64,000 nt of DNA from Paragordius varius (lineage: Eukaryota; Nematomorpha), in NCBI GenBank assembly GCA_964247055.1, contig OZ176054.1:2914001-2978000 (forward strand). Direction: 5' to 3'. The notes under the pieces are model-generated. The model was not told the DNA's origin, ran no database searches, and saw only the letters and a program-made list of their open reading frames with translations. Shown piece after piece: positions 1 to 13,400 of this stretch. Both the position numbers and the translations under genes were made by a program. How positions within the stretch are numbered: the first letter of the stretch is position 1; each line of letters starts with the position of its first letter.

Positions 1-260
1 ATGAAGTCCCATTAACGGCAATAAACATGTAAATAATACCCTTCATACCCATTTAAAATACCGTAATGGCCTGTAATTGATTTTGTTACTGTAAATAAAT
101 ATACACTTTCAACACATATTAAAAAAATTTCTCTATTAACCGATTTAAAGACCTATGTTAAACAATAATATTGTTGATTTTTTATAATAGGTGTGCAAAA
201 ATAAATCAACGTATTCATATTTATTGCTCCTGAATATCTATACAAATTTTTGGCATCTCT

Positions 261-3200
261 CTATATAGTGAATACATGTAATTTACGCTTTGTTGTAATT
301 AATACAGTATAATCATAATAACAAGCATAATTATCGTATAAAGATGTATCACTGGAGAATATATCGTCGGTGAAATATGTCCCTTTCAAATCTTTAGATT
401 GAATTTCGGAATTGAGAGGAGATTGGCAGTGTGGCAGTATTTCATGAGTTTTTTGGAAGCATACCTCTAAATATTGAATTTGATCATTTACGTTTTTCAA
501 ACTATATGTATATATTAGTGTATGCGCCCCAAGTAATAAAGACCGAGTTTCGGGGTCTCTTAAATTATCCAAATTTTTCTGTAAACATAATTGAGCAAAT
601 GATATGAGATGAATTTCAACCCGTTTTACCGATTCAATACCCAAAATTACGGCATCCCCACACATTGCGATGGCTACTGGCCTAAAATTCGTTTTAAGTT
701 TTAAATAATTAGAATGAAATTCCTTGGTCGCACTAATATGAGACAAAATTTGATTTGAATGATGACATTCTAAGCTTTTGATATGGGTGCTTCCTTCTGA
801 ATTTAAGTTAGTTTTGAAAAAAGTATTTAATATTTTATTTTTCACCATGCGACACATATAAATGTCAAATTCAAAAACTTGTCCATTCAAGGTTGATGAT
901 GAAAACGCAACAACCAACTTTTTATCTTTCAGATACATAACCGTGGAACCTCTTGATACAAAATTTTTGATTCGATGATATATGGGTAGGTGGAAATAAA
1001 AGATAAGATCATCAAATGCTATACCCAAATTGATGGTTTGTTTGCAAATGCGTTGTTTTAAGCACCAAAATTTAGCCTCTCCATCCAAAGAGAATGTCGT
1101 AAGTACATCATTCCAAATCCTTATGTGAAGCATGAGTTTAGAATCGGCTAAAGCAAAGAGTTGTTTTACCTTATGATTTCGAGAGTTGCCTTTAGATGTG
1201 CTGCGTTTGATTGCGGGCACATCGGCTATCGGTTTCGCACACTTTTTTAATGGTTCATGGTGAGAATTTTGTTTTTGAGTAGGCTTATACCATTTCCAAA
1301 CGGTAACCCTGTGATTTGATCCATCTGTCACGATAATATCTTTCCAAACACCCATGGATTTTGGGAAATTATTTGCACCAAAACCATATATTTTTTGACT
1401 GTTTAGGTGTAGAACTGGGTAACATGATTTTGTTTTGTTATAACTAGATGAGGTGGTAAGCGTATGGTAATAAACTGCTTCACGGGAGGATAAACTTAAA
1501 AAATGTGATACATTGTTGTTTTGGATGTTAAATGTGGGGGACATGTCTTCTAACAAACAAATATCTACTATAGCACATTTTCCAAGAACAAATTTAGCTA
1601 AAGGTTTGGGTGGTTTTGTCTTGAATAAGCCTACTTTTTCATATACATTTTGATATGTGTTAGATGAATGGATGAAACATCTAATTTGGTCCGATATATC
1701 CCAAATTAATATGAAACCTATGTTAATAAAATATTAATTTTTTAAAATATCAACGGGTATAAAAGGCGTGATGGTAAAGTAGGTAAGGGTCCTGAACCCT
1801 TACACTGCGTGACGAAACCTGAAACCACGCAATTTTTTCATCATCTCTGTCTGCCCTGGATAGGTGAGTGTAAAGCCTTCACGGGTCCGGATACAATTTA
1901 AGTCCTTACCCTTAAATAAAAAAAAAGGAAAAAAAGACTCTAAACTGTATGTTTTAAGATTATAATATCAAATATTAAAAGCATCCTAGCTTTTACTGAA
2001 AGGAGTATATGTTGGATCCAAGAGAGAGAAAAAATTATTGACCAGTAATATTATAACAGAAAAATATACTAATTGTAATTTAAAAAAAACACAAAATCTT
2101 ATACATTATATTTACCTAAAATTCATTTTTTTATTTTTCATATCAAGTGATAAGCATATGTTCAAAAATTTTTAACTTGTTTGTGACCAGTGCCAGTCAC
2201 TGCCATTAAGCACTATTGGCTGGTCAGACCCGACCTTAGTTTTTATATTATATTTTGTAACTCTAATTCTTAATGAAATTTCTTCTAACAAAAAATAAAT
2301 TAAGTATAATGGTTTACCGAAAAAAATTTGTTACCTGTTGAAAAGGCAGTTAACGCAAAATTGGCCCCATTCGGGAAATTGATAATTTTAAAGGCAGTTA
2401 TTATATCATTATTATCTTTTGAGTTCTCTGAGTCATAATCAAGTAATTTCGATACACATTTACTAAATTTATGGGAATGTGATAAGGGTTTAATAGTGAT
2501 TGCCTTACTTATATTTCCACAATTATTTCTTTTTGCTAAATTATGTGACGTACTATTAAACGAATCATTTGGAATGATGGCGGCGCCTGGCTGAAAGCTG
2601 ATTGGAAAAATTTTATTGCAGGTTCGTAACAAATTTTTCCAGAAATTTTCGGGAAACGTAGGGTGATTGGGTATTCGTTGGTGGTCAGATGAAAGATTAT
2701 TATGGTAAGGTTCAGCATTTAAGTAATTGTTTATTGGAAAACCTAAAAAAAATTAAAAAAAATAAAAAATTAAAATTTACGCTTAATTAGTATTAAATTA
2801 ATAACTGTCAAAAGGTTATTATAAAAATTTCTTATACGACTTCCTGTTGCATGCAATATAATATAATTAAACCGTCCAAAAAATTAAATTTATAATCTCT
2901 GGAGAAGATAGATAGAGAGAGAAAAAGAAAGGATAAAAACTAATTAAATTAAGCCTCGGATCTTATATAGTTTAGTTGTAAACTTTTTCTTTGTCCCTTT
3001 TTAAGTATCAACGACGGCTTCTTCAACACAAATCCTCAAAAGCCTATGAATTCATACATTAAAGGTCAATATTTTTGCTTTAATGTTATCCAATACGTGG
3101 CCATAAAAATTCAATCCAATTCGATAAATAATTATAACGTTTTAGAAATAATTAATTTTATATAAACTAAACAAATTTGAATCCACGTGGGAATTGGTTG

Positions 3201-6200
3201 ATTTTGATTTTGGGCTTCTAACTTATATTTCCACAATTGTGGTTCCTACTAAATTTGTTGATCAGAAATAAATAAAATTATCGGTTTTTAGTATCCTCCG
3301 TTTGGAATTTTTATATTAGGTAGAATATATGATTTTAGGTAAATATTGTCTTAAAAGTCATCGACATATTAATTTTTTTTAAGTTTGTGTAAATCGAAAA
3401 CTAGCAAATTGTGCGCATAATTAAATGTTCAAAAATAAATTTAAACCTAATCAAGATGAGTTTAAATCTAACTAAGGTCAATATTCTTAAATACAAAAAT
3501 TTTATACACAATCCATCATAAAATAAACAATAAATCTACTATATGTATATATTATATATGAAAATTGGATATCACAAATTTTTTGGGGTGTCGACATTTT
3601 CATACATATATATTATAACTTGTTAAACTGTAAACAGAAAACAATTTAAAACAGAGATGAATGTGCACATCTTTCAGATAAATAGTATAACTTGTTTCGT
3701 GCTTGTTGCGATTTCCTAAAACTATACAATAAAAACTGAAATTAAAAGAACAAAAGGTAAAAATATAAAGACAAATATTTTTTTCTAAAAGACAACCAAC
3801 CATACTTTTATAAAGCTTAATTTTTCTTATATAAATTATATAATTACATTTGTAAAATATATAATTGAATAACCAATATACATATCAATTTTATACTTTG
3901 CAATTTAAAACAATGATTTATCTTTTGAAAAATAAAGTTTAAAAAAGTATGGTTGTTAAATAGAGAAAAACATTTGTCTTTATATTTTTAGGTTTTTCCG
4001 TATAAGTTCAGTTTTTACTGTATAAAGAAGGTGTTGTGTTAAATATATCTTGACTGCACATGGTTAAGACATATTTTATCGATTATATAAAATATTTCTA
4101 CTATTTTGCCGCCAAAACTATCACCTCAAAATTTTGATTTAAAATTTGTGTGTCATACAAAGCACTTAATGAATTCAACCTTTTTTAAAATTGAATATAA
4201 TGATATATACGTATACAATTAAACATTCACTACATTTATTTGGTCCCATTATCCAACAAAATATTATTATATATACCATTTACAATTCGAATTCTCCCTT
4301 GAACAATTAAAATTCACCCTGTGTTCTCGGAATAATATAACTCATGATTAATAGGATATATAGTTTTACGACATAGTATATTATTTTTTTCCGTCATATT
4401 TTTAAATATTAAAAAATAAAGGTAATTTTTAGTCGCAGAAAAACACATAATTTATTTTAGGGTGAATTTGATTCGTTCAAGGAAGATTTTGAACTGTAAA
4501 TGGTTTACAAACAACTCTTAAGGACATTAGCAAAAAACCAGCTCATTCATCGTAGGCGCTTAATGTTAACCACAAATTAACCGTGTACTATTTGTTCTAA
4601 GTCCTGATATAACAATATTTGCTGGTGTAAAAATGGTGTTAACGGACCTCCTCAAACTAGATTATTTGATATTTGTCATATCATTTGTTAAGTCCACTGT
4701 ATTCTTTAATTAGTGAATTAAAAATTGAATACAATCTCAGATAAAGGCAAAATTTTATTTCTATACCAAAAATATATGATGAAAACTTTGACTTTTACAA
4801 AAAATTTCCATGTTTAACAAACTCACACACGTGTTTGTCAATAAGTTTGTCAACCTATAAATCACCTCCATTATATATATATTATGTATAAAATTTCAGA
4901 GGAATGCATGCATATAATTCATCTGACATTTAAAAGGGATAGAGAAAAACGTGACCAATCATTACAGACATTCATTATATCTCTGTGTGTAATTATGTAT
5001 ATTGGAAGCGAGAACGCTAATATCTGTCGTTTTAATTGCACTTTTGACTAATAAATTAATTAAATTTTGTTAGCATTTTGTGGCATAAAATTTTTTGGAG
5101 ACGTTAAACTCTGCAAAAAACTTTCTCCCAAAAAATAATTGTTAGATATTTACAAACCTTTAGAGGTATTTCATTTATGTGTGTCTTATGATTAAAAACA
5201 TACACTTTAACTAACGAATTTCAACAATATAAATATTATTGAAAATTGGATGCTTTCTTCCATCTTCGCAAAATTAGATTGAATTGATGATTTATTATGG
5301 ACAGCGTTTAGTCAAATGATTTAACATATAATATAAATCTTTTCTTTGATTATTCATCCATGATGATTTTAGATGTTTTAGTTGGTTAGTTTAGCTTTAG
5401 AATAATATCATAAAAATCTTTAATTAAACATCTCCTGCCTTTGAGATCCTTATAAGTTATTACGAGACCATTTGTGATTGTCATTGAAAGTGTCGAAATA
5501 TTTGCATATATGTTATTTTTGGCATTTTATTATTAGATGAGTTTTGGTTGGTCTTAAAGAAAGCAAAAAATAATGTGTTTGACCTTAAAACAAGACAAGA
5601 GTGTATGTATAATAATCTAAAAGATCTGGTCGTTTCATTTGTTTGCCTTAAAAAAACTAAAATTTTATCTACTTTTGCGGTCAAAGTTTTTTTTACATAA
5701 TAATAATAATTAATACAAGAATGGTTTTACGATAAAGTTATCATCATATATACATACTGCTAAATTTTAGAATAATCTTTTGTTATCTAAATTTTTTTTT
5801 CGTATACATGTACTCATATTAATATAAATTAGTTTTTTTTTTCCTAACTAAAATGACAACAAACTTTATTACAACACAAAAAAAACTAATTATAATATAT
5901 ATTAAAAAATATCTTTTGGCTTTGGATAAATGAAAAAAAAATAAAATAAATCGAAAAAACCACCAAAGTTATATACAGGATTTTCCCCTCTTCATTTTGT
6001 TTGGCAGTAACAAAACTTTAACATACAATTACAGTTAGCATTTGAAATCTAACCATCCATAAACAATATGATATGGTCACTTTCTTAATTGTGGAATAAG
6101 GAAAAACTATTCAAGAACCTAAAAAATTTCATTTTGAACAATAATTAAAGGTTTTTGTTGAATTTACGGATTTATAAATAGCAAGTCAGGAAGAAAGAAA

Positions 6201-7145
6201 GACCTTGAGATGGGGATTAATTTATATGTCATTATTTAAGTAAGAGCTCTATTGCTTTTACTATTGCGCAAATCATTAAAAAATGATTGCTTTATATGAA
6301 AGCTGTTGAGACGTGTTGGTTTTTCTCTATTCTCTAATCACACTTAAATGCGGTTCCCAAAAGGGAGGTAATTCCCCCCAAGATCTAGGGGGCGTATAAG
6401 GGGGCGCAAATAATTTGGAGAATTCAATTTAAATTTACGTATTCAGGTGCGAATTATCAAGATTTGTCACCGATATGAGAAAAATATTTCAAAAAATCAG
6501 ATATAAGGATCTCATTGATTGGGATATTTATATTAAAATAGATTTTTAAATTTTATCTGGAATTTTTTGAGAATTCGTATATTTCGCTATTATGTAGTAC
6601 AAAAACTTGTTTATGATACATGTTCAAAATTTGAATTTGTCACTTAAAATTAAGCAAAAGAAAATTTAGATTTAAGGTAACACCTTTGGACTAATGAAGG
6701 AAAAAAGTAATGAAAATCATAATTGTTTTAGGTATAATATAGATTTAATCGTTCAAAAATTTAACTATAGTTATTAAAAACCCGAACCTGTGAGGGTAAT
6801 TTTGGCTGTTGTGTGCATGTTTTAAGTATTTTTTATAAAAATTATACTTTATAAAAAGGAACTAATGATAATAATAATACCTGCTATATCATTGATGGTA
6901 TCTATCGTAGTATTTGGATAAAAATTTGTATTATGTTGGTTATTGGCTCGTTCGATAAATATCTTAACTTGATTTTTCCACAATTCATGGGCTCGGATAA
7001 GGACATCAAACCATTTACAAACTTTTTCACATTGAGCTAAATCGCGTAATGATAAGAAACGAATGATATCAACTATTATGAATTCCGGAATATTATATAT
7101 CGTGGAAGAGCATTCAAATCCAACCGTAGTTTTTGTTTCTTCCAT
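261..7145 (-). CDS. F-box and WD40-repeat-like protein
   Basis: Three exons join in frame: 7145-6881, 2742-2335 and 1717-261 (TAG stop), giving about 709 aa. The first exon carries an F-box (about residues 17-62) with the core IPEFIIVDIIRFLSLRDL followed by CEKVCKWFDVLIR and a late Trp. The rest has degenerate WD40-type blades: GFILIWDIS at the exon 2/3 junction, VTDGSNHRVTVWKW, FSLDGEAKFW and GQVFEFD. By family knowledge this is the substrate-recognition subunit of an SCF-type ubiquitin ligase, with the F-box binding Skp1. I cannot assign an orthologue; the propeller is divergent and residues 90-225 are low in recognisable structure. Splice phases agree (phase 1 at both junctions). Intron 1 is 4.1 kb and holds two MITEs; intron 2 is 617 bp and holds a SINE-like repeat. 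Start chosen as the first ATG before the F-box. Confidence 0.8.
1765..1936 (+). repeat. Possible tRNA-derived SINE
   Basis: Lies in intron 2 of the F-box gene and is GC-richer than its surroundings. The head TGGTAAAGTAGG matches the Pol III box A consensus at all but one position. It is followed by a hairpin whose 8-bp arms GTAAGGGT and ACCCTTAC are perfect. GCGTG near the start can pair with CACGC at 1826-1830. It ends in an A-rich tail (about 1914-1936). No clear box B or target duplication was found, so the SINE reading is tentative. Confidence 0.4.
3725..4022. mobile_element. MITE family 1, copy 1 (mariner-like ends)
   Basis: About 298 bp with long imperfect inverted ends of the form TACARTAAAAACTGAA and flanking TA. 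The subterminal motif AATATAAAGACAAATATTTT recurs inverted near the right end. Related copies lie at 9316-9582, 34197-34441 and 38496-38783. There is no coding capacity. TA-flanked ends beginning TACAGT are typical of Tc1/mariner-derived MITEs; that superfamily assignment is inferred. Confidence 0.7.
4274..4505. mobile_element. MITE family 3, copy 1
   Basis: About 232 bp with roughly 46-bp inverted repeats. The left end reads TACCATTTACAATTCGAATT and runs on to ATTCACCCT; the right end mirrors this from AGGGTGAATTTG to TGTAAATGGT. The same ends occur at 41056-41302, 43294-43578 and 47975-48313. Non-coding. Confidence 0.75.
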
Positions 7146-8476
7146 TAAAAAAATTTAAAAATTACAAAAAGTATTTGCTATTTTTTACATATATACCCTC
7201 AATCGCATAATTGCTGTAAAGTGTGTGTATTATCCCTTTTAAAAAAGTATAATTGTGACGAATAACAATCAACTAGAAACAATCAATCGAAATAAAAAAA
7301 ATTATAAATTTTTAAGTGTCCTTACAAAAATGAGGGGATAAAAAAACTATAAAAATGCATATAATAAATATGAAAAATGAGAACATATATTGGAAGAAGA
7401 ATAAGTAGAAGCTATAAAAAGTATAAAAGCTGGACATTCAGTGTGTAGAGCAAAAGTAACAAAATAAAATAATTTTTAGTGACATTTTTAACTCTGATGA
7501 TAACTATATCATTCGTACTAATAGTAAAATATAAAAGCATGCATATATTATAAGCAAAATTTTAAAATTCATGAAAATTCTTCATTGATAAAATTATACA
7601 ATTATTAATGCATGCTGGAATATTATCAATCATTTGTTATGATGATATAACAGGCGTGTTAAAATAAAAATGCACTATTATTTTGTAGCCCGATAGTCTT
7701 TCTAAGAAATATTGCACGTTTGAAGTTGTTACTAAGTCTCACGGATCTAAGTTGCGCGTTCCGTCCTTGATTATTTTTGGTTATGATGTCGTATGGTGTA
7801 GTAATGAGATCTATGGATATAAGATTCAATTAGCCTCACTATATATCCATGATGGTTTTGCTATGAATGCTAGGATAAAATGGGCCAACATATTTAGGAA
7901 ATACCAAAGCCGCAAAAAGGCTTTTTTGGCTAAACGGGATGATAGCTACTTAAATTTATTACGCGCCTGATGTCAAATGGAACCATTATTGACAAACAGT
8001 GGACTAACGGAATATGACAGCATATAACATTATGTACATGCCAACTAGATTGCTCAAAGGTGTTTAAGATCGGGATTGTAGTTGTGCACTACTCATAAAC
8101 GAAGTTTAAAATGCCTAAGCCATTATACCGACCACGAATTGGATTAGATACCTTGAAGTCCCCCTCATGAGTGACTTACACATGAAAGGGATTGATGACC
8201 ACGTAAAGGGAAGAATTCATTTGATAAAATGGTTTAATTGAATAAGAAGAAAGTAGAGAAAAGATGACGGACGCATAGAGGTTGCTTGCACGAAACTTGA
8301 ACATTAGGGATGTGGATAGGAAATTAAAACACATGCAACATATTTAATCATTTTTCACCACATCAAAGCAAATTTAAACCCAATAGATATGTGTCCAATT
8401 TTCGTTTAAATTTGTTTGTGTAAAACTATAATCAAATATGCTCTAGAAAAATTGATATCGTTTTCATACATATTTA
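7146..8476. other. Intergenic, upstream of the F-box gene
   Basis: Should hold the F-box gene promoter, but no motif stands out in this AT-rich sequence. Apart from the relic at 7680-8335 I see nothing in it. Confidence 0.5.
7680..8335 (+). other. Unidentified coding-like relic
   Basis: This stretch is less AT-rich than its neighbours. It holds a 72-codon open frame at 7752-7970 (ending KRDDSYLNLLRA, stop) and other short coding-like pieces in different frames. I do not recognise the protein and no splice signals make it longer. It looks like the remains of a repeat or pseudogene in the space upstream of the divergent F-box and fucosyltransferase genes. Low confidence in any function. Confidence 0.25.
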
Positions 8477-9012
8477 TCTAAATACCCCAGATTAAGTTAA
8501 TATTTTTAGATAACTACAGAAAGAGGCCAATAAATTTATGCCTCTATCTTAATAAAAATTATATAAATAAGCAATATGTAAATTTAATTTAGTTTTGAAA
8601 AAAGTTCCGTATGAAACTACTTCCACGCCATTTTTATTTAACAACACTTTTACAAAATATCGCGTTTATTTGACTCTAAAAGGCCAAAACTTAATATATT
8701 TTTTATTAAAATCATCTTTATCATTGATATAAACTGAAAAGGTGGTATGCATTATTTTCATATTTAGCTTATGCACACATGTCATGTTGGCTAAATTTTT
8801 ACCTGTTGTATTTACCTCTTAAAAAGTAATATCAAGTATTTTTGAATAAAAACTTTTATGTTTCGGTTCATTTATGTTATATGAGTGCAAACTTTTGCCA
8901 TGGTTTCAATTTATTCCATATTTTTTAATATATATATATATAATTTTAAACGTGCCTAGGGTATCTACCTACGCAAGTTTTAATCAAAGGACTAAAATGA
9001 ATGTGTTGTATC

Positions 9013-9659
9013 CAGGGCTTGGAACCGGTTTAAAAAAAGTGGAACCGGAACCGCGTTGGTTCTAAAGAATTTAAAAATAGAACCGGACGGTTCCTAAATT
9101 TTTGGACATTGAGAACCGGTTCCATTTTCGGATCCTAACTTTTGATTAAATGATTTTCTTACAAAATATTTTATCCCATCCGTTGTAATATATTCTGACT
9201 TATTTTTCGAACAGCCGAATCCAAAATTCAGAGAGTATCGCTAATTTAATATTAGGCGCTTAGTTTGAAGTTTTAAGTGTGTAATAATGCAATTTAAATA
9301 ATAGAATAAAATTTTTACAGTAATAATTGATATTATACGGACAAAACAGAAAAATGTAGACAATTTTTTTCAAAAGACAACCTTAATTTTTTAAACCTTA
9401 ATTTATCCTATATAAAATATTAATTAATATTGTAAATATATAATGGATTGTATTACAAATTTACATTTCTGTATTATACTTTGTAGATTAAAACAATGAG
9501 TTATATTTAAAAAAAATCAAGATCTTTTTGAAAAAATATTTGTTTTATATTTTTTGTCAGTATAATTTCAATTTTTACTGTATAATAAAAATCATATGGG
9601 AACCACTAATTAAGGGGGTGGAACGGTTTCGGTTCCATGCGGTTCCGGCGGTTCCAATG
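9013..9659. mobile_element. hAT-like non-autonomous element (647 bp)
   Basis: The left end CAGGGCTTGGAACCGGTT and right end GGCGGTTCCAATG are inverted relatives. Each is followed internally by further GGAACCG / CGGTTCC iterations, a common hAT subterminal style. An 8-bp target duplication flanks it (GTTGTATC / GTTGTAAC, 7 of 8 identical). There is no transposase. It sits inside MITE family 2 copy A and itself contains MITE family 1 copy 2. Confidence 0.75.
9316..9582. mobile_element. MITE family 1, copy 2
   Basis: About 267 bp. The left end TACAGTAATAATTGATATTA pairs with the right end AATTTCAATTTTTACTGTA. Nested in the hAT-like element 9013-9659, so it is the youngest of the three layers here. 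Confidence 0.75.
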
Positions 9660-9676
9660 GTTGTAACCAAGTGTTT

Positions 9677-10406
9677 ATGACTAAATAGCTGGTTTTAATA
9701 TTATATAGATGTTTTTTTATTATAATTTTTGATATTCATTTCGAATGAAACGAACTTTATATATTTAAATGTAAGCATTAAATTTTATATGTGAATTAAG
9801 TTTTCTGATAAGTTTTTATACTGATGCCCTGTCAGCGTTGCAGTGACTTAGTCAAAATGTATTTTCCAATCAGTGCTAGACTATATGTAAGATATAATTT
9901 TAAAAAATACTGAACGAAACGGTCCCATTTTATAATATATATATACTTCTATCCGAATAAATATTATATAAATAAGCGGTAATATACAATAATATTTAGG
10001 TTTGAAAAAAAGTTCCAGGTGTGTAAAATTAACAGGCCATAACTCTTTTTTCCATTTTTAAAATTAATTTTTTATGACATAAATCCTCACAAAAAAGGAG
10101 TATTGTGAAATTTTCGATAAAAATTTTTAAGCACATTTTTTACATCCACACTGTTAAAATTTACTTGACAATGTGTAGACTAAATAACAAGTCTAACATG
10201 TAAATTCCCGAATTTTTCCATTTCTTACTACATTTGTGCTAACTTATTGAGGAAGCCTACATTTTAATGTATATAAATATACAGTTAGCAGTTAGTATAT
10301 TGCCAATAAAAGTATCAAGTTTCAGAAATATTTAGACCATGTCTTTACTAATAACATATAATTAATAAGGAAAAAAACAATCACTCTTAAATTGAATTTA
10401 ATAGTA
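9677..10406. other. Upstream region of the fucosyltransferase gene
   Basis: AT-rich and non-coding; it probably contains the fucosyltransferase promoter. No specific element recognised. Confidence 0.4.
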
Positions 10407-13400
10407 ATGAAATTGACAAAATTATTGCGGAAATATTTGAATTTGCTATTCCCCATTGATTGGTACCTGTCCTTATGTATTGGCATATTTGGATGTTTTT
10501 GTTTAGTTTCAATTATTGCCTATGTCGATGTTGGCTCCTGTAAAAATCTTAATAATTATTTTTGTATCGGAGCAAAGCTGACCAAAATGTTCCCTAAATT
10601 ATTCAATAATATCGAACCAAAATTTTATGATAATAAGATACATTCCGATTCAACAATTGGGATCAATCACTCATTTACGGATTCATCTAAAATAGATTTT
10701 ACTTTTAAATTTGATCAATTGGTTCATACCTCTATGCAAGATTTGTTAAAGGCCATATTTGATTCTCTCCAAACTAATCCGATAATTCATAAAAATGTAC
10801 TGAGAACAGCAATAGAAAACGAAGATAGCCGATTGGATGAACAAACAATTTTATCGCAAAATTTATCAAGATATCAAATTTTTTCATCAAAATATGGAAG
10901 AGCCCTAAACTTATGGCCAGAAAATAGTCCAGGCGATAGAATTATGGATCAGTTATCGCTGAATTCTAAAGATTTACATATGTCAGCCAAGGATGCCGCA
11001 AAATGTTTAAATTCAGATGATTTAAATTTTAATATTAACCATGCTAGGTAAATTGATTTATAAAAGTGTAACTAACATCTAAAAAAGGAATAGAGTAGTT
11101 CCTTTAAAGTAAATTATTTTGTTATAGGGTTTTTGGCCAGTTTTATAAAAGCTATTGATGTTAGAGATTAGATCGAAGTCGATTTGTCGTTATTTATTAA
11201 TAATTTTTCCAGCTTGTATGGTTTAGTGCGATGGATATCCAAATAGTTAAATTTATCAGTCCAACGCATTTTGCATTTAATTGTTATATAGAGTATTTTT
11301 TTACTTTTAAGATTTATTAGAGTTTTATATTAATAATAACAATAATCATTTACTGTGCCTTACATGCTAAAAATCGCTTTATTTCAACGTTGTGGATAAA
11401 AAGGCCTTTTTCAATGAATTAAAATTAAATGTAAAATTCATGAGAAAGATATTGCTTAAAAATTCAGAAAGCATTTTAAATTTGTTTGCATGGAGTAACG
11501 CGTTATTTCCCCAAGATTAGACCGCCCTTATGAATAGGAAAGGGCAAAATGGCAATAGCTTTGTAAGATTTTCCCAAGAAGTGTTAAAATTTAAATAAAC
11601 TATGGCCATTATTAATTTTTAAATGTTTGCTTTGTGTAGAGCGGAACGTTTTTTAAGCTCATAAATCCCCCCTTATTAAAAGTCCTTATATTTGTAAAAA
11701 ACACAAAGTTTCACGCATCTTTAAGAAATACTCCTGAAAATTCATCCGACATTTCTATCCTATCAATTAAATGCGCAGATGTTTTTATATGCTGCCGTCA
11801 GGCTAGTTTTTGAATTGATCCTCAGTCTCACCGTACTTTTGACCCTAAATTAAAGATTAAATGTTATTTAAGTAGAGAGTGCGTAAAAAATCCATTTTTA
11901 AGAGGGCTAAAAAACTTTCCGTTCCCCAATATCGGCCTTACAGTGGCATAGTGAGCGTTTCCGGCATCTGGCGAACATCCTTTTATGACTATTTATTGCA
12001 GCGCCATTTTTCAACCATAATCCAATTAAAAAAATATATTTCGCCCCCCTCTTCCTTAATTTATGGGTATATACACACCTCAAACTTTCCTTACTAAGCC
12101 CCCTACTGCCCTATATTTCATCTATATCAGGGCTTCTTAAACTTTTGTATTTCCCGACCCCATTTATGATAGCAAGTTTCTTAACGACCCCAACAATTCG
12201 AAAACTCTTAGAAATTTTGTTGATATTATTTATCAGGATTATTTCGGTTTTAAGAGATTGACAAAAATAAATCTACATTTTTTATGAACTTCTATAACAT
12301 TTTCTGATTCATAGTTAACTAATACAAAATATTATAATAATCGGTGGTTCTTTTTTAAAGGAAAGAATGATATTATACAAAATCCCCAGAAATGTGTTTA
12401 AATAAACTCGTATGGCTTTTTAATTTTTTTGAAATGGCGTTTCAGTTTTAACCCTACCCAGAGACCTATCTCGAAAAAGCGCTGAGGTAAAATATTTGCC
12501 TTTATAGGGCAGATATTTGGAATCATCTTTGGTACCATCGTCTCATGGGTTAAAAAATACCTCAACACTAAATTATCGTTATATGATGGCATATGTTTAG
12601 GGCAAAGAGGCTTCAAATTAACGGCTAATAGAAACGCCTGATTTTTTTAACCTAGTTACGGATAATAGTTCAAGCTTTTAATGAGCTGGCTTCTTAAAGT
12701 TTCTGTAAATTAGCTCCAAAACAAAGTAATTTCTATATAGTGGCGCATTTTTCGGAGGGTAGCTCCTAACCCAGGGCAGGTATAAAAAAACGCTGGTTAA
12801 AACTTTTTCCCTCATATGGGGAATATCTGGAATTTCATGGAATGCAACGCTCTCATTAGACTAGGTTTTCTGAAATTTGGCTCCAAAGGCATGCTTTGAG
12901 ATAATAAAGCAGTTTTACGCGGGTAGAGTCTAACCAGGAGCGAAGCAAAAAAACGCTTGATTATATTTTTTGCCTTAATTCGGGTAATACCTAGTGTCAT
13001 GATTGATTTTATATACTCTCGTGGTGCCTCAAAACCAAAAAGTCATTCTATGGTGGCGCATTTTTCAGGGCAAGGGCCTAATTAAGAGGTAATTTAATAA
13101 AACCACTCTCCTCATATTTTTGCCCTGGGTAATATTTCAAGCCCTTATTTAACTCATATGGCCTAAGTTTTCTAAAATTTGCCTCCAGTCACGCTGTATC
13201 GATATGGCGGTGCCGTTATAGGCCCCAAAGGTACGCTATTTCCATATGACGAGGCACCTTTTAGCGGGTATCTCCTTATCCAGCAGCCAATATAAAAAAT
13301 AAATATATTTTTTCGACATTTGGATTTGAATGAGTCTACCGGTTTTCCGGAAACAACAAAGCAGCATTTTCCATTAATATATAGATTTTACAAGTTGTTA

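Larger units (their letters stand above)
2743..6880. other. 4.1 kb intron 1 of the F-box gene
   Basis: AT-rich non-coding sequence between the F-box exon and exon 2. It contains one copy each of MITE families 1 (3725-4022) and 3 (4274-4505), annotated separately. A short G- and C-run patch lies at about 6350-6410. I see no exon in the remainder. Confidence 0.7.
8477..9676. mobile_element. MITE family 2, copy A, split by a hAT-like insertion
   Basis: 8477-9012 aligns with the copies at 15243-15815, 30519-31061 and (inverted) 48900-49456. Shared strings include GCACACATGTCA, AAGTATTTTTGAATAA and TTTTGCCATGGTTTC. The copy stops within its right end at GTTGTATC. It resumes after the inserted element as CAAGTGTTTA, equivalent to the CCAAGTGTTAA end of copy C. 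The left end lacks the TAACACTT terminus and looks truncated. Confidence 0.7.

Noticed and set aside
12398-13000. Minus-strand ORFs inside the hAT-like element as possible transposase
   Set aside because: They follow the internal repeat units and show no hAT transposase motif.
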